Source: Novosphingobium sp. (GTDB lineage Bacteria; Pseudomonadota; Alphaproteobacteria; Sphingomonadales; Sphingomonadaceae). From it: 64,000 nucleotides of DNA. Positions 1 through 7,308 of the stretch are shown in pieces. The DNA is taken from assembly GCA_024236235.1 (NCBI GenBank), contig JACKKV010000007.1:60445-124444 (forward strand), given 5' to 3'. Both the position numbers and the translations under genes were made by a program. Below the pieces are notes generated by a model that was not told where the DNA came from, searched no databases, and saw nothing but the letters and a program-made list of their open reading frames with translations. Within the stretch, counting starts at the first letter, position 1. Each line of letters opens with the position of its first letter.

Positions 1-1779
1 GATGACGAGGACGTGCTGGGTGCCAATGCGGATCAGACCAGCCCGGAAATCCTGAAGGGGCTGACGCTGGTCAAGGGACTGGCCATGGGCACCGCAGTGT
101 TTCACCAGCCGCGCATTCACGTCGAGCATATGGTGGCCGAAGATACGGAAGCCGAACGCCAGCGGGTGCTGACCGCCTTTGACAAGATGCGCGAACAGAT
201 CGACCGGATGGCGGGGCAGGCGGAATTCGGCAAGGGCGGGGAGCATGAGGAAGTGCTCCAGACCTACAAGATGTTCGCTTATGACGAAGGCTGGACCCGG
301 CGCATCAACGAAGCGATTGACAGCGGGCTGACCGCCGAAGCCGCGATCGAACGGGTGCAGCAGCGCACCCGCATGCGCATGCGCCAGATTGACGATCCGC
401 TGCTGGCGGACCGGATGCACGACCTGGAAGATCTGGCGAACCGCCTGCTGCGGATCGTTTCGGGTCAGCTGGGCACGGCGGCCACGCTGGGCCTGCGCTC
501 GGACACGATCCTGCTGGCGCGCAATCTTGGCCCGGCCGAACTGCTCGAATATGACAAACGCCGCCTCAAGGGCGTGATCCTTGAGGAAGGCTCGCTCACT
601 GCGCATGTGGTGATCGTGGCGCGCGCCATGGGCGTGCCGGTGATCGGGCGGATCCGCAGCCTGCGCGCGCTGGTGCGCGATGGCGACCAGCTGCTGGTCG
701 ATGGCGATGCGGGCACGGCCACGGTCCGCCCCAGCCAGTCGATGCAGGATGCGTTCGAGGCACGCTTCGCCAAGAGCAAGGAACGCCAGGCGGGCTATGC
801 CAAGCTCAAGGATGTGCGCCCGGTTACGCGCGACGGGGTGCGGGTACATGTGATGATCAATGCGGGCCTGCGCGATGACACGGCCATGCTCAACCTGACC
901 GGTGCGGACGGCATCGGGCTGTTCCGCACCGAATTCCAGTTCCTCGTCGCGGCTGCACTGCCGCAACGGGAACGCCAGACCCGGCTGTATCGCGACGTGC
1001 TGGAAGCGGCGGGCGATCGCCCGGTGGTGTTCCGCACGGTCGATGTGGGGGGGGACAAGGCGCTGCCCTATCTGCGGGTCGATGCGGCGGATCAGGAAGA
1101 AAACCCGGCCATGGGCTGGCGCGCGCTGCGTCTGGCGCTCGAACGTGAAGGGCTGATGAAGGTGCAGGCCCGTGCGCTGCTGGAAGCCGCCGCCGGGCGC
1201 ACGCTCAACGTCATGTTCCCGATGGTGTCGGAGCCGTGGGAATTCGACGAGGCCAGGGCCGTGTTCGAAGAACAGCGCCTGCTGCTGAAGAACAACAGGA
1301 AAATGCTGCCCGAAACGATCAATTACGGGGCAATGCTGGAAGTGCCCTCGCTGGCCGAGATGCTGGACGTGCTGCTGCCCAAGCTGGCGTTCCTCTCGAT
1401 CGGCACTAATGACCTGACGCAGTTCCTGTTCGCCGCTGACCGGTCGAACCCCAAGCTGGCCGAACGCTATGACTGGGTCAGCCCGGCGATCCTGCGTTTC
1501 CTGCGCCGGATTGTCGTCAGCAATCAGGATCATGGGGTAAGCCTTGGCATCTGCGGCGAGATGGGCGGGCGGCGGCTGGAAGCGCTGGCGCTGATCGGGC
1601 TGGGTTACAATCGCCTGTCAATCACCCCGGCGGCGGTCGGGCCGATCAAGGAACTGGTGTGCAAGCTTGACGCTTCGGAAATCCGCACCGCGATGGAAGG
1701 CTGGCTCGCCAACCCGCCTGCGGATATGCGCGCCACGCTGCGCCAATGGGCGCAGGAGCATGAACTGGATGTCGACTGA
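1..1779 (+). CDS. ptsP: Phosphoenolpyruvate-protein phosphotransferase PtsP (EI-Ntr), 5' end outside window
   Basis: First enzyme of the nitrogen-related PTS: autophosphorylates from PEP and passes the phosphate to NPr in the cytoplasm. Reading is open from base 1, so the gene enters from the left edge; 592 residues are visible and the usual N-terminal GAF domain is presumably cut off. A GTG at 13 is probably internal. Seen in order: PEP-utiliser N domain, swivelling phosphohistidine domain with GSLTAHVVIVARAMG (active His about residue 198 counted from the GTG), then the TIM-barrel PEP site with GIGLFRTEFQFL, GGDKALPYL, FPMVSEPWEF, SIGTNDLTQF and the late ICGEMGG motif. All catalytic blocks are intact. 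Following genes are on the same strand. Confidence 0.93.
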   Translation, partial: DDEDVLGANADQTSPEILKGLTLVKGLAMGTAVFHQPRIHVEHMVAEDTEAERQRVLTAFDKMREQIDRMAGQAEFGKGGEHEEVLQTYKMFAYDEGWTRRINEAIDSGLTAEAAIERVQQRTRMRMRQIDDPLLADRMHDLEDLANRLLRIVSGQLGTAATLGLRSDTILLARNLGPAELLEYDKRRLKGVILEEGSLTAHVVIVARAMGVPVIGRIRSLRALVRDGDQLLVDGDAGTATVRPSQSMQDAFEARFAKSKERQAGYAKLKDVRPVTRDGVRVHVMINAGLRDDTAMLNLTGADGIGLFRTEFQFLVAAALPQRERQTRLYRDVLEAAGDRPVVFRTVDVGGDKALPYLRVDAADQEENPAMGWRALRLALEREGLMKVQARALLEAAAGRTLNVMFPMVSEPWEFDEARAVFEEQRLLLKNNRKMLPETINYGAMLEVPSLAEMLDVLLPKLAFLSIGTNDLTQFLFAADRSNPKLAERYDWVSPAILRFLRRIVVSNQDHGVSLGICGEMGGRRLEALALIGLGYNRLSITPAAVGPIKELVCKLDASEIRTAMEGWLANPPADMRATLRQWAQEHELDVD

Positions 1780-1959
1780 ACCGGTTTCACGACCGGGACA
1801 GATTGTTTTACACGCGCCGGTCTGGCTTCACCGCAGATATGGCGCGCTTGGCCGATTGTTGCGCCCGTCATGGTGATGCAACCTTGACTTGCCATGGCTG
1901 CGCTTATTCTGTGCAGCCCGAACGTCGCACGGGTCGCAGCTCTCGCAAACAGGAATTGC

Positions 1960-2787
1960 ATGGAAGAAGTACAGAACGAGAGCGCGGGGGAAGCGCGGTC
2001 CGGTGGTGTCGGCGATCGCCTGCGCGCCGCGCGGGAGGCGTCAGGCCGCACGCTTGAGCAGCTGGCGGCGGACACCCGCATCAGCCTGCGCCATCTTGGA
2101 CTGATCGAACAGGGCAAGTTTGGCGAACTGCCGGCTCGCACTTATGCGATCGGCTTTTCGCGCACTTATGCCCGTGCCGTCGGCCTTGATGAGGCCGCGG
2201 TGCTCGACGATGTGCGCACGGCGCTGGAGCAGGCGGAGGGGAGCTATCCCCGGCGCATGGGCAATTCGCTTGAACCGGGCGATCCGGCCCGGCTGCCCTC
2301 GCGCGGGCTGGGCTGGATTGCGGCCGGTGCCATTGGCGCGCTGCTGATCGGGCTGTTCCTGTTTGCGGGCGACATGTTTTCGCCCGGCATCACGCCCGCC
2401 CCGCTGACCGCTGAACGGCAGGCCCCGGCGGCGGCGCAGCGACCGGTAGTGGCAACGCCTGCGCCCGGCGCATCCACCGCAGGGGGTGAAGTCGTATTTA
2501 CCGCGCTGGAGGACGGGATCTGGGTCAAGTTCTATGACAAGGACGGACGCCAGCTGATGCAAAAGCAGATGATGGCGGGCGAACGTTATGTCGTGCCCGG
2601 CGATGCGCAGGGACCGCAAATCTGGACGGGCCGCCCCGATGCGCTGGACATCACGATCGGCGGACGCAAGGTGCCGCGGCTGGCCGAAAACCAGACCATC
2701 ATCAAGGATGTGCCGGTCACAGCAGAGGCGCTGAACGCCCGCGCGGCGCCCCCGGCCCCCGCTTCACCCGCTTCTCCCACAGCTTAG
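1960..2787 (+). CDS. RodZ-like helix-turn-helix membrane protein (DUF4115)
   Basis: 275 residues. N-terminal Xre/RodZ-type HTH (GDRLRAAREASGRTLEQLA... through GLIEQGKFGELPARTYA), one transmembrane helix about residues 122-145 (GWIAAGAIGALLIGLFLFAG), a Pro/Ala linker and a C-terminal DUF4115 beta domain beginning near GEVVFTALEDGIWVKF. This is the RodZ architecture: an inner-membrane protein linking MreB to cell-wall growth, with the beta domain in the periplasm. The frame is open from 1894, but the ATG at 1960 has AGGAA just upstream and fits the family N-terminus, so I chose it. Low-complexity Pro/Ala/Ser tail. Functional equivalence to E. coli RodZ is inferred from architecture. Confidence 0.8.
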   Translation: MEEVQNESAGEARSGGVGDRLRAAREASGRTLEQLAADTRISLRHLGLIEQGKFGELPARTYAIGFSRTYARAVGLDEAAVLDDVRTALEQAEGSYPRRMGNSLEPGDPARLPSRGLGWIAAGAIGALLIGLFLFAGDMFSPGITPAPLTAERQAPAAAQRPVVATPAPGASTAGGEVVFTALEDGIWVKFYDKDGRQLMQKQMMAGERYVVPGDAQGPQIWTGRPDALDITIGGRKVPRLAENQTIIKDVPVTAEALNARAAPPAPASPASPTA

Positions 2788-2791
2788 TCGC

Positions 2792-2813
2792 CCCGCCCGC
2801 TCGACAGGGCGGG
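2792..2813 (+). terminator. GC-rich hairpin after the rodZ-like gene
   Basis: CCCGCCC (2792-2798) pairs with GGGCGGG (2807-2813) around an 8-base loop, 5 bases after the stop codon. No T-tract follows, so intrinsic termination is uncertain; it may only stabilise or attenuate the transcript. Confidence 0.4.
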
Positions 2814-2916
2814 CGGCCATGTTGCACATAGCGTTCGCGGCACAGGGGCGGGCCGTTAATCCGGCGTTCTGCCTCGCCCGGCCATGCATGTTGGACTGGT
2901 AACAGGAGCGGATCGG

Positions 2917-3900
2917 ATGATGACGGGACAGGCGCGTTTTCGGGCCATTTTGCTGACGGCGGTGGCCTGTTTCAGTGTGGCTGGTCTTCCCTCAGCCGCG
3001 CATGCGCAAGACAGCGACGCGCGGCTGCGCAAGATTGAAACGGAAGTGCGCGCCCTGCAACGCAAGGTGTTTCCCGGCGGCGAAGGGCGCTTCTTTGAAG
3101 CCAGCGCCGCCAGCGGCGGCGAGGGGGGAACTGGCCTTCCCCCATCCACCACCGCAATGACGGACGTTCTGGCGCGGCTGGACGCGATCGAGGCGCAGCT
3201 GGCGCGGATCACCTCGCAGGTTGAAGTGAACACCAATGCGCTGGCGCTGCTGACGGGGCGGGTCACCGCGCTGGAACCCGTGCCCCCGCCGGGAACCGCG
3301 CCGGTTGCTGCGGCGCCCGCCGCCGCACCTCCCGCAGGCACGTTGCAACCGGTCACCCTGCCGCCATCGGTAGTTGCGTCCCCGTCACCAGCCCCGGCAC
3401 CCGCGCCCGCAGCCGTCACCAAGCCTGCTGAAAAACCGGCGGAAAAGCCCGCTGGCCCCAGTGCAGAGCGGCTGGCCCGGGTCCAGGCCATCGCCAAGCC
3501 CCAGACAGGTGACGCCGGGGAGGATGAATATAGCTATGGCTTCCGCCTGTGGGACGCCAAGCTTTATCCCGAAGCGCAGCAGCAGTTGCGCCTCTATGTC
3601 GAGAAATACCCCAGTCATGCGCGCATCAGCTATGGCCGCAACCTGCTGGGCCGCGCCTATCTGGACGATGGCAAACCGCGCGATGCGGCCACCTGGTTCC
3701 TCAAGAATTATCAGGATGACAAGCAGGGCGCGCGGGCCGGAGACAGCCTGCTGTTCCTGGCCGAAGCAATGATCGCCACCAAGGACACCAAGCGCGCCTG
3801 CATCGCCCTGGCCGAATTCGCCGAGACCTATCCGGCCCTGGCCTCCGGGCGGCTGCAGGGCCAGTATGAGGATGACCGCAAGCAGGTGACCTGCAATTGA
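2917..3900 (+). CDS. ybgF: Tol-Pal system protein YbgF/CpoB-like periplasmic TPR protein
   Basis: 327 residues. A signal peptide ends at SAAHA-QDSD, followed by a coiled-coil-prone stretch (RLRKIETEVRALQRKV and LARLDAIEAQLARI), a long Pro/Ala linker, and a C-terminal TPR region (YSYGFRLWDAKLYPEAQQQL, then GRNLLGRAYLDDGKPRDAA). This is the CpoB layout: trimerisation coiled coil, linker, TPRs. CpoB coordinates peptidoglycan synthesis with outer-membrane constriction through Tol-Pal. The ATG at 2917 (or 2920) follows AGGAG at 2904-2908; an earlier in-frame ATG at 2884 lacks this. Its stop overlaps the start of the next gene, so the two are probably translationally coupled. Confidence 0.85.
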   Translation: MMTGQARFRAILLTAVACFSVAGLPSAAHAQDSDARLRKIETEVRALQRKVFPGGEGRFFEASAASGGEGGTGLPPSTTAMTDVLARLDAIEAQLARITSQVEVNTNALALLTGRVTALEPVPPPGTAPVAAAPAAAPPAGTLQPVTLPPSVVASPSPAPAPAPAAVTKPAEKPAEKPAGPSAERLARVQAIAKPQTGDAGEDEYSYGFRLWDAKLYPEAQQQLRLYVEKYPSHARISYGRNLLGRAYLDDGKPRDAATWFLKNYQDDKQGARAGDSLLFLAEAMIATKDTKRACIALAEFAETYPALASGRLQGQYEDDRKQVTCN

Positions 3901-4873
3901 CAGCCAGGCTGAACACGCCCCGCATCCGCTGATCGCGCGCTTCGCGGGCGATCTCGCGCGGCTGTGGCCGGAAGGGCAGAAGCTGGGCCTCGCGGTTTCG
4001 GGCGGGCCGGACAGCCTTGCCCTGCTGCTGCTGGCCGAAGCGGTCATGCCGGGCCGGGTGGAAGTCGCCACGGTCGATCATCGCCTGCGCGCGGAAAGCG
4101 CGTCGGAAGCGGCGATGGTGGCTGAACTGTGCGCCGGGCATAAAATTCCGCATGAAATCCTTTCTGTCAAAGTGCCGCAGGGCAATGTCCAGGACATGGC
4201 GCGGATGGCGCGTTATCGTGCGCTGGGCGAATGGGCCCGGCGGCGTGAACTGGGCGCCATCGCTACTGCGCATCATGCCGATGACCAGGCCGAAACGCTG
4301 ATCATGCGGCTGAATCGGGCGAGCGGCGTGGCCGGGCTGGCAGGGGTGCGCGCGCGCGGCAATGTGCCCGGTACCGATCTGGCGCTGCTGCGCCCGCTGC
4401 TGGGCTGGCGCCGCGCCGAACTGGCAGAAATCGTCAAGGCTGCGGGGCTGCTGCCCGCTGATGATCCGGGCAATCGCGACACGCGTTTTGACCGGGTCCG
4501 GATTCGCGAGGCACTGAAAGGCTGCGACTGGCTGGATGTCCGGGCAATGGCGGTGAGCGCGAGCCATCTGGCGGATGCCGAAGGGGTGATGGTGTGGGCG
4601 GCGCAACGCGAATGGAACGAAGCGGTGACGGTCAGCGAGGATTCGATCCTCTACCGGCCCGGCGCCCCGCGTGCGATCCGCCTGCGCATCGTCGGGCGGG
4701 CCATCGCCATGCTGGGCGGGATACCGCGCGGCGGCGATGTAGCCAGACTGATCAATCGCTTGCAGGCGGGCAAGGACGGAACCCTGGCCGGGGTCGTGGC
4801 GCGCAGCGCGGCGGACGGAAGCTGGCGCTTCAGGCGCGAACCGCCCCGCCGGGGCGGCGCCAACCACTTATGA
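3896..4873 (+). CDS. tilS: tRNA(Ile)-lysidine synthase TilS
   Basis: Modifies C34 of the CAU-anticodon tRNA-Ile to lysidine using ATP and lysine. The PP-loop SGGPDS is at 3998-4015, followed by VATVDHRLRAES, HHADDQAETLIMRLNRASG and RPLLGWRR, all standard TilS blocks. About 325 residues; the C-terminal substrate domain looks short, as is common in alphaproteobacteria. The start is odd: between the last in-frame stop (3887-3889) and the PP-loop there is no ATG, GTG or TTG. The best candidates are ATT at 3896, which overlaps the ybgF stop, or CTG at 3929. A start at the ATG at 4046 would delete the ATP-binding loop, so it is rejected. Its 3' end overlaps the convergent Rieske gene by 6 bases. 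Confidence 0.85.
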   Translation: MDSQAEHAPHPLIARFAGDLARLWPEGQKLGLAVSGGPDSLALLLLAEAVMPGRVEVATVDHRLRAESASEAAMVAELCAGHKIPHEILSVKVPQGNVQDMARMARYRALGEWARRRELGAIATAHHADDQAETLIMRLNRASGVAGLAGVRARGNVPGTDLALLRPLLGWRRAELAEIVKAAGLLPADDPGNRDTRFDRVRIREALKGCDWLDVRAMAVSASHLADAEGVMVWAAQREWNEAVTVSEDSILYRPGAPRAIRLRIVGRAIAMLGGIPRGGDVARLINRLQAGKDGTLAGVVARSAADGSWRFRREPPRRGGANHL

Positions 4874-5980
4874 TGCGGTGGCACCACCAGACCGGGTGCG
4901 CCGGTCAATTTCAGCGTGAAACGCGGTCAGGCGTCCTTCTGCCCGGTTGAACAGATAATCGCGCTGGCCCAGCGAATGCGCAACCTGACCCCAGCTGTTG
5001 ATGATGCGCGTGTCTTCCGAAGCGACCGCGCGGAAGTTGTTCCAGTCACGATCGTTTTGCTGTGCCCATTTTTCCTCGCTCAGCCCGGCAGGGCAGGGGC
5101 CGACCATGCCGTAAGCGACAAAGCGGGTCTTGCCCGGCCCGTCGGGCCACATGGTCCAGGTCTGGAGATGAGTCGGGAAATTGGAATAGATCGTGTTGGG
5201 AAAAGCCAGGTAATGCGTGATTTCCGAGGCGCGATGATCCGCGCCCGCAGGTGCCCGGTCAGTAAGGCCGCGCACGGGAATGCTCATCCAGCTGTGCGGA
5301 TCGCAAATGCGCAGATGCGCCTTGCCCCACTGGACCACCTCGGACAGCGTTTCCTGATGAGTGAAGGGGACGTGCCAGGTTTCATTGAAAGCATCGACCA
5401 CTACTTTCCAGTTCGCATCCAGCACCGCGTCGAACCGGTAACGCACGTCGAACCCTTCCAGGTTGAACCAGTCCAGTTCGGTTGCAATGTCGGCCAGATA
5501 GCTGCGCAGATCGGGCAGGCTCTCGTCAAAGCAGATCCACACGAAACCGCCGTATTCCTCAACCCGGACGGGCGGCGTGCGCATATTCTTCAGGCGGGAT
5601 TCGTCGAATTCCTGCTTAAGCGGCGCAAACCGCAGATTGCCGCCCAGATCGTAGATGAAGCCGTGCCAGGGGCACACGAAGCGGGCGCTGGAACATTTTC
5701 CCGATTCTTCGACCAGCCTGGCGCCGCGATGCTGGCACACATTGTGCCAGGCGGTGAGCGATCCATCGTCCTGGCGCGCAATCACGACGGATTGCTGCAG
5801 CTGTTCCCAGATCAGGTAATCGCGCGGATTGCGCACATCTTCCGACGGACAGGCCCGCAACCAGCTCTTGAAGAAGACTTCGTGCAGTTCGCGCTCGAAC
5901 TGGCCGGGGTCGGTATAAAGGCGCGAATCCACGCTGCTGGGCGGCAACGGATATTGTTCTGTCTCATCGGTCGTGGCCAT
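4868..5980 (-). CDS. Rieske non-heme iron oxygenase, large (alpha) subunit
   Basis: 370 residues. Hydroxylates an aromatic or alicyclic ring with O2 and electrons from a separate reductase, which is not in this window. N-terminal Rieske [2Fe-2S] domain with CQH (Cys82, His84) and CPWH (Cys103, His106); C-terminal catalytic domain with FNETWHVPFTH, giving the mononuclear-iron ligands His203 and His208. ATG at 5980 follows a GGGAAG-type RBS; an upstream TTG at 6070 lies inside the operator and is rejected. No beta subunit gene is adjacent, so it is probably an alpha-only enzyme. It is divergent from the beta-diketone hydrolase gene, and the palindrome at 6064-6081 lies between them. The substrate is not identifiable from sequence. 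Confidence 0.88.
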   Translation of the reverse strand: MATTDETEQYPLPPSSVDSRLYTDPGQFERELHEVFFKSWLRACPSEDVRNPRDYLIWEQLQQSVVIARQDDGSLTAWHNVCQHRGARLVEESGKCSSARFVCPWHGFIYDLGGNLRFAPLKQEFDESRLKNMRTPPVRVEEYGGFVWICFDESLPDLRSYLADIATELDWFNLEGFDVRYRFDAVLDANWKVVVDAFNETWHVPFTHQETLSEVVQWGKAHLRICDPHSWMSIPVRGLTDRAPAGADHRASEITHYLAFPNTIYSNFPTHLQTWTMWPDGPGKTRFVAYGMVGPCPAGLSEEKWAQQNDRDWNNFRAVASEDTRIINSWGQVAHSLGQRDYLFNRAEGRLTAFHAEIDRRTRSGGATAS

Positions 5981-6063
5981 CACTGCTTCCCTTGTTCGCC
6001 GCTCGCTCAAACCGGCCAGCCGGTGCTGCGCGCATGTCTTGACCAGTTCAAGCGGCTCTGGCA

Positions 6064-6081
6064 AAAACAAATGATTGTTTT
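6064..6081. promoter_or_regulatory. TetR-type operator, copy 1 (island 1)
   Basis: Inverted repeat AAAACAA-ATGA-TTGTTTT between the divergent Rieske and hydrolase genes. It shares the core AACAAA-Y-G-W-TTGTT with sites at 9044-9057 and 10898-10915. Predicted binding site for the TetR protein encoded at 10248-10847 (inference from co-location). Confidence 0.7.
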
Positions 6082-6200
6082 AGATATGGGGATTGGCGCT
6101 CGAAGGCAACCGGTAAAGCGCGGCAGGGGCGTGTTGCGGCCTGTCGGGGCATCGCCCGCCGTTCGTCTGTGATCGCCCGGAACGAGAGGAAGCCAAGAGC

Positions 6201-6980
6201 ATGAGCGGTATTACCCCCGGATTTGCCGATTACCGCGATGCCTATCGCCACATCGCCATGGAACGCGACGAGCAGGGGATATTGCTGCTGCGCTTCCACA
6301 CCGATGGCGGGCCACTGATCTGGAGCGAGCCGGTTCATGCCGAACTGGGCCATTGCTTCGGCCAGATCGGAGCTGACCGGGACAACCGTGTGATCGTGAT
6401 GACCGGCACTGGCGACCAATGGTGCGTTGAGATCGATTTTGCCAGTTTCAGCCTAAACACGCCAGAAGAATGGGATCATACATTCTATGACGGGCGCAAG
6501 CTGCTGATGAACCTGCTCGATATCGAAGTGCCGGTGATCAGCGCCATTAACGGCCCGGCACGCATGCACCCTGAAATTCCGGTGATGTCGGACATCGTGC
6601 TGGCGGCAGATACGGCGCTGTTTCAGGATGGCCCGCATTTTGTGGCAGGGATCGTGCCGGGGGACGGCGCGCATATCGTCTGGACGCATCTGCTGGGCCA
6701 GAATCGCGGCCGCTATTTCTTGCTGATGAATCAGGAATTGGGCGCGGCGGACGCATTTGCGGCCGGGGTGATCGGTGAAGTGCTGCCGCCCGACAGGGTG
6801 CTTGACCGCGCGATGGAAATCGCCCGGGACTTTGCCAGCAAGCCCGATCTTGCCCTGCGCTATTCGCGGGTGGTCCTGACGCAGCGTTTCAAGCGCCTGA
6901 TGGCCGAAGGGCTGAGCCTTGGCCTGGGGCTTGAAGCGCTGGCGGCGATCGACCTGCTGGGGCGCATGAAGCAGGAGTAG
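6201..6980 (+). CDS. 6-oxocamphor hydrolase-like crotonase (beta-diketone C-C hydrolase)
   Basis: 259 residues, crotonase superfamily. Strongly resembles Rhodococcus 6-oxocamphor hydrolase, which cleaves cyclic beta-diketones by a retro-Claisen reaction without CoA. Shared blocks: VIVMTGTG, NLLDIEVPVISAINGP, HPEIPVMSDIVLAA, FQDGPHF, GIVPGDGAH and NRGRYFLL. Recalled catalytic residues of that enzyme (His122, His145, Asp154, Glu244) match His123, His146, Asp155 and Glu245 here with a constant offset of one. An ordinary enoyl-CoA hydratase would carry two Glu in other places. Divergent from the Rieske oxygenase under a shared operator. The likely job is ring opening of a cyclic diketone to a keto acid, which the CoA ligases could then activate; the real substrate is unknown. 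Confidence 0.82.
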   Translation: MSGITPGFADYRDAYRHIAMERDEQGILLLRFHTDGGPLIWSEPVHAELGHCFGQIGADRDNRVIVMTGTGDQWCVEIDFASFSLNTPEEWDHTFYDGRKLLMNLLDIEVPVISAINGPARMHPEIPVMSDIVLAADTALFQDGPHFVAGIVPGDGAHIVWTHLLGQNRGRYFLLMNQELGAADAFAAGVIGEVLPPDRVLDRAMEIARDFASKPDLALRYSRVVLTQRFKRLMAEGLSLGLGLEALAAIDLLGRMKQE

Positions 6981-7020
6981 GCACCGGCCGGGCCTGCGCG
7001 GTGCCAGCGCGCAGATCCCG

Positions 7021-7308
7021 TCACAGCATATCGAAATGTTCCATCGCCGGTGCGCCCGCGAAGAAGGGGCGGGCGATGGCCGCGAATTCCCCGAATGCTT
7101 CGGTCTGCGTGAAGGCGGTGTGGGATTCCACCGCATCCCATTCGAGCAGCAGCAGGAATTTGGAGGGCGATTCCACCCCGCGCCCCAGCCGTGCAGAGAA
7201 GCAGCCGGTCGCGCTTGCCAGCACTGCCAAACCCCGCTCGGCCATTGCCTTTGCAAAGGCTTCTTCCTGACCTTCAGCCACCGGAATTTCGACTCGTTCG
7301 ATAAACAT
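7021..7308 (-). CDS. Antibiotic biosynthesis monooxygenase (ABM)-fold small protein
   Basis: 95 residues: one ferredoxin-like ABM domain (FIERVEIPVAEGQEEAF ... LLLLEWDAVESHTAF ... MEHFDML). ABM proteins are small dimers that act as cofactor-free monooxygenases or bind heme or small ligands. The ATG (7306-7308) overlaps the TGA of the upstream CoA ligase as ATGA, so the two genes are translationally coupled. The much longer open frame upstream is only overlap with the ligase and is ignored. Specific reaction unknown; its place in the catabolic island suggests a role on an oxidised intermediate. Confidence 0.75.
   Translation of the reverse strand: MFIERVEIPVAEGQEEAFAKAMAERGLAVLASATGCFSARLGRGVESPSKFLLLLEWDAVESHTAFTQTEAFGEFAAIARPFFAGAPAMEHFDML

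Noticed and set aside
13..15. GTG as the ptsP start
   Set aside because: The same frame is open from base 1 (Asp-Asp-Glu-Asp before it), and EI-Ntr proteins have an N-terminal GAF domain, so the gene simply enters from the left.
4046..4048. ATG at 4046 as the tilS start
   Set aside because: It would remove the SGGPDS ATP-binding loop, which is intact just upstream in the same frame.
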